From positions 1,421,553-1,485,552 of the forward strand of contig CP058708.1 of NCBI GenBank assembly GCA_013414765.1: a stretch of DNA of 64,000 nucleotides, written 5' to 3'. Below, in pieces: positions 40,551 to 49,393 of the stretch (the first letter of the stretch is position 1; each line of letters opens with the position of its first letter). This DNA comes from Candidatus Accumulibacter cognatus. GTDB lineage: Bacteria > Pseudomonadota > Gammaproteobacteria > Burkholderiales > Rhodocyclaceae. Under the pieces are notes generated by a model. It did no database searches and had not been told where the DNA came from. It saw only the letters and a list, made by a program, of their open reading frames with translations. Both the position numbers and the translations under genes were made by a program.

Positions 40551-40899
40551 TTTTGACCGTGGCGTCGCAGAGGAAAAGGGCGCTGGAGAGATGTTTGCGA
40601 ACCACAGCGGCATCGACATCAAACCCGGGCTGTTCCTTCTTGGAGGAGCGCTTTCAGGTGGCCACACGGCGCGGTGAGACTTGACTGTCGTGAATCTGTT
40701 GCTGGAACACGGCGGCGTCGATCGACAGTCCCTTATCGAGGAGAAGAATGGTCCGCGCTCGCCGACGTTCGCGCCAGTATCTGTCACGCTCGTCTATCTG
40801 CTTGAGTTGGCCGCCTTCCTCATCGGTGAGCGTCAGCGTTCTGGCCTTACGGGACAGGGCGAGGCTTTCGGGAGGTGGGGGTGGCAAGTATTCGCGCAT
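40551..40899 (-). pseudogene. degenerate IS630-like transposase N-terminal fragment
   Basis: On the minus strand a frame from 40899 (MREYLPPPPPESLALSRKAR) runs through LTLTDEEGGQLKQIDERDRYW and RRARTILLLDKGLSIDAAV to a stop at 40654. It continues in the same frame after the stop as KRSSKKEQPGFDVDAAVVRK. The DEE..L..I.ER...RRRART.LLL..GLS pattern is that of the DNA-binding N-terminus of IS630-like transposases. No catalytic domain follows, so this is a relic. It fills most of the 480-base space between the CoA-transferase and the P-type ATPase. Confidence 0.45.
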
Positions 40900-41012
40900 A
40901 AGTCGGAGGATTTTTCCGGAAGCGCTTATCAGAGCCTGGAACACTTGCGGAAGTGGCGATGGATTTCCTATCCTTTGGTGGCAAACTTGCCGGCAGCCGG
41001 GAGAGCCAAGCG

Positions 41013-43559
41013 ATGAAGGACGCGAATCTGCAATCGGCAAGCGCGCGCAGTGCCGGTGGCGAGGCCGTGTGCCGGCCGGCCTTCTGGAGCGCTGGCGCGC
41101 ACGCTGCGGCGCAGGCCGAACAGCAACTCGCGCGCTGTGGACCGAACGTCCTGCGCGGGAAGTCTGAGCCGGCGCTGATCGTCGAATTCCTGGCCCGTTT
41201 TCGCAACCCGCTGGTACTCGTCCTGCTTGCCGCCAGCGGGATTTCCGCGCTGACCGGCGAAGAAGCGAGCTTCCTGATCGTCGTCGTGGCCAGCGTCACC
41301 CTCGATTTCTTCCAGGAGTACCGCGCAGGACAGGCAGCCGAGCGCCTCAGCGAATCGGTCACCGTTCGCGCCAAGGTGCTGCGCAACGGGCGCGAGACCA
41401 GCATAGCCGCTACGACGGTCGTTCCGGGCGACGTCATCGTCGTGGCTGCTGGCGATCTGGTGCCTGCCGACAGCGTGCTCATCGAGGCGAAGGACCTCTT
41501 TGTCAATCAGTCGTTGCTGACCGGCGAGTCGTTCCCCGCCGAAAAACGCGCGCAAACGCCAACGGGCGCGAGCACCGACCCGAGTTGCGCCAGCAATGCC
41601 CTGTTCATGGGCACTTCGATCATCAGCGGAACGGGCAAGGCGCTCGTCTGCCGCACGGGACGATCGAGCGAATTGGGCGAGATCGGCGAAGCGCTGGGGC
41701 GGCGAGCACCGCCTACAGCCTTCGAGCACGGAACGCGCCAATTCGGCATGCTGATCATGCGTCTCACGGTTCTGCTGGTGCTCTTCGTGTTGCTGGTCAA
41801 CACGCTGCTGCACCGGCCGTTGCTCGAATCGTTTCTTTTCGCCATCGCGCTGGCCGTGGGACTCACTCCCGAGCTGCTGCCGATGATTGTCTCGGTCACG
41901 CTGTCGCGTGGCGCGCTGCGCATGGCGCAACATGAGGTGATCGTCAAGCATCTGCCGGCAATCCACAACCTCGGCAGCATGGACGTGTTGTGCACCGACA
42001 AGACGGGAACGCTGACCGAAGCACGGATCCGCCTCGAGCGGCACGTCAACGTCGCTGGCCAGGACAGCGTAGAGGTACTGCACCTGGCCTTCCTGAACAG
42101 CTTCTTTGAAACCGGTCTGCGCAGCCCGCTCGACGCGGCGATCCTCGAACACCAGGAAATCGACGTCAGTGCATGGCGCAAGATCGACGAAGTCCCTTTC
42201 GACTTCGAGTGCCGGCGCGTCTCGGTGCTCGTCGATGACGGGCAGCACCGGCGCCTCGTCGTCAAGGGAGCGCCGGAAGACATTCTCGGACTGTCGACGC
42301 ACTGCGCTGACGATTCGGGCCAGTTGCAGTGCCTCGACGAGCAGACGCTGGCGCGCGCCATGGCGGTACACGACCTGCTCGCCGCCGATGGCTTTCGTGT
42401 TCTTGGCATCGCCTGGCGCGACGTCGCTACCGAGCACATACACGCGCGCATCGACGACGAGACCGAACTGACGCTGGCCGGCTTTGCCGCCTTTCTCGAT
42501 CCGCCGAAAGCCGGAGCAGCCGCCGCGCTGGCCGCGTTGCAGGCCAGCGGTGTCAGCGTCAAGGTGGTCACCGGCGACAACGAGCTCGTCACGCGTCACG
42601 TCTGTGCCGAGCTCGGCCTGGCGATCAGCGGCGTTCTCCTCGGCAGTGAAATCGAAAATCTCGACGATCCGGCGCTGCTCGCGCGTGTCGAACGCGTCAA
42701 CGCCTTCTGTCGCGTCACGCCGGCACAGAAGAATCGCGTGATTCTGGCGCTGAAGGCGGGCGGCCACACGGTTGGCTACCTCGGCGACGGCGTCAACGAC
42801 GCCCCCTTCGCTGCACTCGGCCGACGTCGGCATATCCGTTGACAGCGCGGTCGATGTGGCAAAAGCTGCCGCCGAGATGATCCTCCTGCGCCACGACCTT
42901 GGCGTCCTCCACGAAGGGGTCATTGAAGGCCGGCGTACGTTCGGCAACATCATGAAGTACATCATGATGGGACCAGCTCGAACTTCGGCAACATGTTCAG
43001 CATGGCCGGCGCGACGCTGTTTCTGCCTTTTCTGCCGATGCTCCCGGTGCAGGTGCTGCTGAACAACCTCCTCTACGACATCTCAGAAGTGCCGATTCCG
43101 TTGGATCGCGTAGATGACGATTACCTAGCGCAGCCTCGTCACTGGGACATGAACTTCATCCGCAACTTCATGCTGGCGATCGGCCCGGTCAGCTCGCTCT
43201 TCGATTTTCTGACCTTCGCCGCGTTGATCGTCCTGTTCCAGGCCGGCGAGGGACTGTTCCGCACCGGCTGGTTCATTGAATCGATCGCCACACAGGTTCT
43301 CGTGATCTTCGTCATCCGCACGCGTGGCGCCGCGCTGCATAGCCGGCCGAACCCGATGCTCGCGCTGGCCTCGCTGGCCGTCGTCGCTCTCGCCTTTGTG
43401 CTGCCGTTCACCCCCGCGGCGGCGCACCTCGGGTTCGTCGCACCGCCGCCGCAGTTCTTCGTCTTCGTCGCGCTGATGACTGCTCTCTACCTGTGCGCAG
43501 TCGAAATCGTCAAGCGCGCTTTCTATCGCCGCTTCGGCCACGGCCCGACGGCCAGCTAG
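41013..43559 (+). pseudogene. mgtA: magnesium-translocating P-type ATPase (MgtA-like) with two compensating frameshifts
   Basis: The frame from ATG 41013 (GGGAGAG 7 bases upstream) encodes a normal P-type ATPase: phosphorylation motif CTDKTGTLT, TGES, ATP-site KGAPE, and VTGDNELVTRHV. At 42801-42808, within GDGVNDAP, one extra base shifts the reading; about 165 bases later, at 42971-42973 ([12 protein letters not shown]), one base is missing and the original frame returns through the last membrane helices to 43559. The unshifted frame stops at 42842. Restored, it would be about 848 residues, close to normal MgtA. Whether the errors are real or from sequencing cannot be told here. Confidence 0.85.
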
Positions 43560-43629
43560 CGTCGGCATGGCGATTCGCCCGGCAGCGACGGAGTTGCACC
43601 TGGCGAACACCGAACATCTGATGTCATCG

Positions 43630-43780
43630 TTATATCATCTTTCTGTAGTGTGATACACGGTTGCGCTGGCTCTCTTTGCGATGGTGAAAGGCCATGTACT
43701 CCTCGAAGTCGCCGCTGGCACAAAGCGAGCGCAAGCGGAACACCGCTTCAGCACCGTCGTGACCCGGCGAACGCGTGCAG
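43630..43780 (-). pseudogene. C-terminal transposase relic
   Basis: A minus-strand frame ends in GAEAVFRLRSLCASGDFEEY then MAFHHRKESQRNRVSHYRKMI. This is close to the C-terminus of transposases in which an A-E-A-V-L-x-L-R-S-L-x-x-S-G-D-F-x-E-Y-W block precedes the end; I recall it from ISKra4-type elements but cannot confirm the family. Nothing upstream encodes the catalytic part. The rest of the gap 43560-44024 has no supportable gene. Confidence 0.4.
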
Positions 43781-44024
43781 CGGTAGGTTTCCCGTCGGAC
43801 CGACGGGAAGTCTTGCGCAATGACGCTGATCCTGGCGCCACGGATCGCTCGGCGCAGCGCCGGCGCGCTCCGGCTTACGCCGAGGGAAAATGCCCTGCCG
43901 CCCTGCTCGCGGCAATGGACGATTTCTGCCGGACCGTCCGGCCAAGGGCCATACCGAACGCGGTCAAGGCACTTGCGGCGCAGGCCTTTCGGCCATGGCC
44001 GATGTTCCGTGGTATAAAGCCGCC

Positions 44025-44759
44025 ATGTCCACCGACGTGCAACTGCCTTCGACGCCACAAGCCAGCAGCGGGTACCGGTATTACGACCTGGTCATGGCTG
44101 CTTTCGTCGCCGTCTATCTGTGCTCGAACCTGATCGGCCCGGCGAAGGCGGCGCAACTAACGGTCCCGGTGATCGGACCGGTGACTTTCGGCGCCGGCGT
44201 CCTGTTCTTCCCGATTTCGTACATCTTCGGCGACATCCTCACCGAGGTCTATGGCTACGCCCGCGCGAGACGCGTGATCTGGGCGGGTTTCGCGGCGATG
44301 ACTTTCGCCTCGCTGATGGCCTGGGTCGTCGTCCATCTGCCGCCGGCGCCCGCATGGCAGAATCAGGCAGCGTACGAAATCGCCTTTGGCTCGACCTGGC
44401 GCATCGTTCTCGCTTCGCTGACCGCCTTCTTCTGCGGCGAATTCGTCAATTCTTTCGTTCTCGCCAAGATGAAGATCCTGACGCACGGGCGCTGGCTTTG
44501 GACACGCACGATCGGCTCGACGATCGTCGGCGAGGGCGTAGATTCGCTATTGTTCTACCCGCTTGCCTTCTACGGTTCCGGACTCATTCCGAACGAGATT
44601 CTCTGGCGTGTGATGCTCGCGCAGTTCGTCACGAAAGTCGGCGTCGAAGTGGTCTTTACGCCACTGACCTACAAGATCGTCGCGGCGCTCAAGCGCGCCG
44701 AGCACGAGGACTACTACGACATACGCACCAACTTCACGCCTTTCCGCCTGAGGACCTGA
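44025..44759 (+). CDS. queuosine precursor transporter (YhhQ/QPTR family)
   Basis: A 244-residue membrane protein with six helices in the YhhQ/VUT family, which imports queuosine precursors for tRNA modification. Signatures are YLCSNLIGPAKAA, ISYIFGDILTEVYGYARARRVIW, FFCGEFVNSFVLAKMKI and the VGEGVDSLLFYPLAF block. The ATG at 44025 gives MSTDVQLPSTPQ; the frame is open further upstream without family similarity. It stands alone between relic DNA and a TPR gene. Confidence 0.9.
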   Translation: MSTDVQLPSTPQASSGYRYYDLVMAAFVAVYLCSNLIGPAKAAQLTVPVIGPVTFGAGVLFFPISYIFGDILTEVYGYARARRVIWAGFAAMTFASLMAWVVVHLPPAPAWQNQAAYEIAFGSTWRIVLASLTAFFCGEFVNSFVLAKMKILTHGRWLWTRTIGSTIVGEGVDSLLFYPLAFYGSGLIPNEILWRVMLAQFVTKVGVEVVFTPLTYKIVAALKRAEHEDYYDIRTNFTPFRLRT

Positions 44760-44936
44760 GACGCTGTGAACAAAGCCACCGTGCGGCCGAACTGCGGCGT
44801 TGCACGCTCGCGCCACGCACCTCGGCCGGTTCGCGACGATTTCTGCACCAGCTCCCGCTCATGCCGCGCGTGGCGCTGGCCCGGCGCCAGCGCTGTGTCT
44901 GCATTGCCCAAGCAAACAAGGAGGAAGACAGTATCC

Positions 44937-45416
44937 ATGAACCAGTCGCTCGTACGCATTCTCTCGACCGCCGCAGTGGCCGTGCTCAGCCATTGTCCGG
45001 CATTCGCCGACAGCACGCCCAGCGCGAGCGCCGCTCCCGACACACTGGCGCAAGCGCGTGCGTACGTCGAGGCCAGACAATGGACAGCGGCGATTGCCGA
45101 ACTGAAGCGCATCAACGATCCGGCCAGCGCGGACTGGAACAACCTGATGGGGTACAGTCTGCGCAAGTCTGCGTCGCCGGACCTCGAGGCTGCCGAGCGC
45201 CACTACAACGAAGCGCTGCGCATCGACCCCAGACACCGCGGCGCGCTCGAATACTCCGGCGAGCTCCACCTGATGCGGGGTGACCTTGCCGCGGCAGAGA
45301 AACGCCTCGCTGTCCTCGACAAGGCGTGCCTGTTCGGCTGCGAAGAGTATACGCATCTGAAGAAGGCGGTCGAGCGCTTCAAGGCATCCGGCGGCAAGGC
45401 AAGCACTTCTCAGTAG
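44937..45416 (+). CDS. exported TPR-like protein
   Basis: A 159-residue protein with a signal peptide (SLVRILSTAAVAVLSHCPAFAD, cleavage after AFA likely) and two to three TPR-like helix pairs: ARAYVEARQWTAAIAELKRIN, DLEAAERHYNEALRIDPRHRGAL and DLAAAEKRLAVLDKACLF. AAGGAGGAA at 44918-44926 supports the ATG. Probably periplasmic; such small proteins often act as scaffolds. Expression direction matches the queuosine transporter, 177 bases upstream. Confidence 0.8.
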   Translation: MNQSLVRILSTAAVAVLSHCPAFADSTPSASAAPDTLAQARAYVEARQWTAAIAELKRINDPASADWNNLMGYSLRKSASPDLEAAERHYNEALRIDPRHRGALEYSGELHLMRGDLAAAEKRLAVLDKACLFGCEEYTHLKKAVERFKASGGKASTSQ

Positions 45417-45636
45417 CGGGCGATCGCCACACGCAAGCGTTCCGGCGCCACCGCGCGCTCACCGTGCTCCCAGGCACCGATCGCTTGCGCGACTTCGCGC
45501 GCGAGCAGTCCGCGCCGGGCGGCTTCGCGCCTGGCGGAGGACGCGGCTGCGCCGCGTCCGTGGAATCGCCACTGCGCGGCGATTCAGAGTTTCCGTGGAC
45601 CAGAGTTGCCAGAGATCAGCGTTCCAGTGGGCAGCG
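45417..45636. other. short degenerate region without a clear gene
   Basis: On the minus strand a stretch reads REAARRGLLAREVAQAIG then AWEHGERAVAPERLRVAIARY before a stop at 45411. It has a helix-turn-helix-like flavour (W-E-x-G-E-R) but no start codon. Probably a relic. Confidence 0.3.
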
Positions 45637-47060
45637 TTACAGGATGGGGGAGAAACACACCAACCGCAACCCCAGGGACTTCGCTCCGGAGGCCTGGATC
45701 GTTGGCGCGGCGGTAGGCGCCGCGCGCGTAGTCACTGGAGTTGCCCAGGAGCCGCCGCGCACCACAAGCCGGGTATCCGCCTGGCCCGCGTCCTCGCGCC
45801 CATCGTCGGCGACGTACGGATACTGCCCGACCACGCTGTTCGTCCACTCCCCGACGTTGCCGCTCACATCGGCCAGGCCTTCCGGAGTATCGCCGCAGAG
45901 AAAGACGCCGACCGGAGTCTTTGCGCACACGTTCTTACGGTACTCTTCGGCGTTCTCGCGTATCCATTGCAGATCGTCGCGTAGCTGCTGCTTCATTCCG
46001 TCGGCGCTTCCCTCGCCACTGCGCCAGCGCTTTGCCACCAGCGCTCGTCGTCGTAGCCGCCGGCTTCGAGGAACATCCGCCATTCGGCGTTGGTCAGCGG
46101 AAAGCGTGCGATCGCGAACTCGCCGACTGCGAGCGTGTGCGCGGGCGCCTCGTCGGGGTCGATTCCCTCGTCGCTGCCGATCGGGTACGTTCCGGCCGGA
46201 ATCGTGACCAGCGGCAGCAGGTAGTCGCCGTACGCGCCTTTGCACCGTTCGAAGCGCGGTTCGCCGGGCGAGCGCGCAGGTCGGCGCTGGCGTCGCGGCT
46301 GCGCTCGAACAGCGTCTGCTGCAGCATGGCGCGCAGCGCCGGCGAGATCGACACTTCGGGCTGCGCCGCGCAACGCCCGGCGAGCGGCACGTTGTGCGCC
46401 AGCAGCGCGCGGACGAAGCCTTCGCTGTCGGCGGCCAGCGCATCGGCGAGGACGAACGTTTCCTCCCAGCCGGTCGGCGGCGCTGCCGGCAGTGCGTCGG
46501 CAACGGCGAGACCGGCGAGCACTTCGGCCAGGCCGGACTGCATCTCGGCGGCGCGCCACGCGCTCGCCGTGAGCGCGGGCTGTGGCCGGACGGCAAGCGC
46601 GTGCGGCGAAGTATTCCTGCAACAGTTGATGGACGAAGAACACTTCGTCCCATTGCACTTCGAGCGCCGGCAGCGCGACGCCGGCGTACAGCAGGTCTTC
46701 GGCAGACGTGAGCGCGTGCAGCGCGAGCAGCGCGAGCGCGTCGTTCCTGCATCGCGTAAGCCAGGCGCGCCAGCGACTGGCGGACGAAGCCGGTGAACAG
46801 CGCGTCGGTGCCATCGTTTGCCTGCGCGAGCAGCAGCCTGAGGTAATACGGCGGGCGGAACAGGTCGAACTGCGCCGTTCCGCGCAGGTGCTGCAACAGG
46901 CACGGGCCGCGTGCGGCGTCGTAGAGCGTCAGGAAGAGTCCGACAGCGCTTCGACGCGCAGGTGTAGCACCGGCAGGTCAGCAGTCGACAACGATGAGCT
47001 GTAAGTGAGACGGTATTCATCGAGGCTGCGCGCCGGGTGGTGAACGATTTTCTGCAGCAT
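45637..47060 (-). pseudogene. decayed STAND (NACHT-like) NTPase fused to a formylglycine-generating-enzyme-like (SUMF1) domain
   Basis: Pieces of one gene in three alternating frames. From ATG 47060: MLQKIVHHPARSLDEYRL; then an abrupt jump to SSSLSTADLPVLHLRVEALSD, LTLYDAARGPCLLQHLRG, FRPPYYLRLLLAQ, FTGFVRQSLARLAYAM, VQWDEVFFVHQLLQEYFAAR (the helical region after a STAND NTPase), and GLAEVLAGLAVADALP. A C-terminal SUMF1-like domain follows: LLPLVTIPAGTYPIGSDEGI, FPLTNAEWRMFLEAGGYDD, ADVSGNVGEWTNSVVG, VVRGGSWATPVTT, GLRLVC. The segment that should hold the P-loop NTPase core is missing, and at least five frame changes (near 46940, 46748, 46615, 46285 and 46010) break the rest. A relic, possibly of a conflict/defence or signalling gene. 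Confidence 0.65.
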
Positions 47061-47208
47061 TGTTCAGCATATGGGATGCCCAGGCATGGGGTGCGGACCT
47101 GCCTCGCGGTACTCATGGATGAGGCCCTGCGCGACCAGGCACACCGCCGCCAGGACCTCGGACACGATGCAGCAGGTTCCCGTACGGAGAGTTCTGCGAG
47201 TGCGTGCG

Positions 47209-48789
47209 TCAACTCGGCGATGGATCAAGATTCCATGGCCCCCGAACCTCGCCGAAACGGGCGTGGGCATTCCGACCCTTTGCCGGAACCGGAACGACTT
47301 GATTCTTACCTCCCTGTTTCGCCAGATACACGCCTTGATCGGCCCGTCGGATCAAGCTGTCCTCCGTTTCCGGTTCCGAAAGCTCGGTCGCACCAATACT
47401 TGCCGTGATCTTCAGGGGAATGCCCGCAGCGGTGGTTAGCGGTTCTTCGGCAAGACACCGACGAAGGCGTTCGGCAAGTCGAACGGCACCCGCCAGGTCC
47501 GTCTCCGGAAGCAGGAGAGCGAACTCTTCTCCACCATATCGGAATGCAGCATCGAGCCCACGCAGGCAACGCCTGATCACTGCACCGGTCGTTGCAAGGG
47601 CCTGATCCCCTTCAAGGTGGCCGAAGGTATCGTTGAGTTGCTTGAAGTTGTCGAGGTCGATGACGAGCAGGGAAAGTGTTCGATGGTACCGTCGCGCTCT
47701 TTCGGTTTCGATTTTGAGGCGCTCGTGAAAATGACGCGCATTGAACAGAGAGGTGAGAGCATCGGTGATGCTCATCGTGCGATGAAGGCGTTCGCTTTCA
47801 CGCAGCGCTTCTTCGGCGCGCTTGCGCTCAGTGATGTCTTGGAGTGTTTCGATCGCGCCGATCAGGTTGCCTTCCACATCATGGAGCGGTGCCGCGGTAA
47901 AGAACAGCCACAAGCCGCTTTCTCCGAGATGGGGAAAGAAGTCTTCGATCTCGTACGCCCCATCGAGCACTGTGGAGGGGCGAAACTTGCCTTTGTAATA
48001 ACGAGAAACGCTTTCGTCCACGGCAGATTCCAGGATCAGATCGGCAAAAACGGGGCGTTGGGATTCGTAGAACGGTTGCCATTGATTCCGGGTACCCACC
48101 ATCTTCTGCGCGGAATGGCCGGTGATCAGTTCGCAAGCACGGTTCCAATGGGTCAGCCGGTGCTCGCGGTCGATGACAAAGGTGGACACCGAGCTGCAGT
48201 AGACGATCTGACGCAAAAAGCCCTGGCTTTCCAACAGCAGGGCTTCGGTGTGATGTCGAGCGGTGACGTCGAGCAAGATCTCGATCGCGCCAACGATCTG
48301 CCCGTCTGCATTCTTGAGCGGTGCTGCGGTAAAGTGCAGCCAGAGACCGTCCGGACCAAGGCAGGGAAAGAAGTCACAGACTTCGATGCCGCCCTCGACC
48401 AAGGGCGAACGATGGTATTTCCCGTGATAGAGTTTTTCCACCTTTTGATCCACGGTCCCGTCGACGATCAGATCGGCGAGAGTGGGTCGCGGTTGCGTAT
48501 GAAATGCCCGCCATGAGTCGCACGTGCAACACATCCTTTCGGCATCGAGGCCAGTCAGTCTGGCAAGCGCCTTGTTCCAGACGATGATCTGGTGATTCTG
48601 GTCAATGACGAAAACGGGAATCGACAGTTCCGCCGTGGCTTCGGTCAGGAGAAATGGCGCCAGCGGCCCGAAGTGGTTTGCCTGGGACAGGAGGTCGTGC
48701 TGGTCTGCCCAGGAAGTACTCTCCTCACTCGCCCGGTTTCGCACGACTCGCTCGCTGTCGGACGTCCTTTCTGTGTCTTTGTCACTCAT
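47209..48789 (-). CDS. diguanylate cyclase with two PAS domains (PAS-PAS-GGDEF)
   Basis: A 526-residue cytoplasmic signalling protein. Two similar PAS modules (about 50-180 and 190-322), each with the FxxxxGxxGLWLxFTAAPL pattern, precede a GGDEF domain from about 340. The active-site GGEEF is at 419-423, with the inhibitory RxxD (RGLD, 410-413) five residues before it, so c-di-GMP synthesis with product inhibition is expected. Neither PAS shows an obvious heme or flavin ligand. Its C-terminal tail is short and polar. It stands next to the decayed STAND gene and an IS element; no EAL protein is adjacent. Confidence 0.92.
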   Translation of the reverse strand: MSDKDTERTSDSERVVRNRASEESTSWADQHDLLSQANHFGPLAPFLLTEATAELSIPVFVIDQNHQIIVWNKALARLTGLDAERMCCTCDSWRAFHTQPRPTLADLIVDGTVDQKVEKLYHGKYHRSPLVEGGIEVCDFFPCLGPDGLWLHFTAAPLKNADGQIVGAIEILLDVTARHHTEALLLESQGFLRQIVYCSSVSTFVIDREHRLTHWNRACELITGHSAQKMVGTRNQWQPFYESQRPVFADLILESAVDESVSRYYKGKFRPSTVLDGAYEIEDFFPHLGESGLWLFFTAAPLHDVEGNLIGAIETLQDITERKRAEEALRESERLHRTMSITDALTSLFNARHFHERLKIETERARRYHRTLSLLVIDLDNFKQLNDTFGHLEGDQALATTGAVIRRCLRGLDAAFRYGGEEFALLLPETDLAGAVRLAERLRRCLAEEPLTTAAGIPLKITASIGATELSEPETEDSLIRRADQGVYLAKQGGKNQVVPVPAKGRNAHARFGEVRGPWNLDPSPS

Positions 48790-48954
48790 GTGTTTCCTCC
48801 TCCTTGTTTTTTTTCTACCAATGACTGAAGAAAGTGGTGTGATCCAGGCCGGCTAAGGATCAGCAACAAGAAGAGGGAAGTTTGCCATGCAAGGCGGCGA
48901 TATTGCTATGCATGCAGGGACAATTCCTGCACTCCAACATTCTGACTGCCCATG

Positions 48955-48963
48955 TTACTGCCA
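48955..48963. repeat. left target-site duplication of the IS4-type element
   Basis: TTACTGCCA directly abuts the left end; the identical 9 bases follow the right end at 52911-52919. Confidence 0.85.
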
Positions 48964-49072
48964 CTGAAGTTTAGACACACGCGTGCTCCGCTCGCCGGGT
49001 TTTCGCGGAGGCGAGCGATGGCTTTCAAGACAATGGCATTCCCCAGCGCCGATCGACGCTGGGCGAGACGTC

Positions 49073-49393
49073 TCAACACTGCAAACGCTGATCCTGACCG
49101 GGGAGAGGCATCACGAATTGACCGGACTTCGAGTCGTAGGCGTCGCGCACGGGAAGTCCGATAAATTGCATGCGCAGCCACTGGGCGAAAAGGCCCGCAG
49201 TGATCATGGCACCCTTTCTCCAGGGGGCGATGGCCATCAGCGGAAAGGACGGCCACAACTGCAGGGCGAGCAGTTGCGTCAACGCGTAGGCCGTGGAGCG
49301 AATCTGCATCCACAGTTCCAGCGCGGCCTTCGACTGCTGCCACAGATTGGCCACGCCCCACCAGCGCTTCAGGTTGTGAAACAAGGGCTCGAT
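49073..49393 (-). pseudogene. C-terminal part of the interrupted IS4-type transposase
   Basis: Starting at the junction with the inserted element the frame reads IEPLFHNLKRWWGVANLWQQ, then SKAALELWMQIRSTAYALTQLL, to a stop at 49073. EP-x-F-x-x-x-K contains the catalytic Glu of an IS4-type DDE transposase (the YREK-like region). It joins in frame with the N-terminal part ending at 51758. Confidence 0.8.

Noticed and set aside
40968-42965. A 665-codon minus-strand frame opposite the P-type ATPase
   Set aside because: Shadow created by GC-rich codon bias; the plus strand carries all P-type ATPase motifs.
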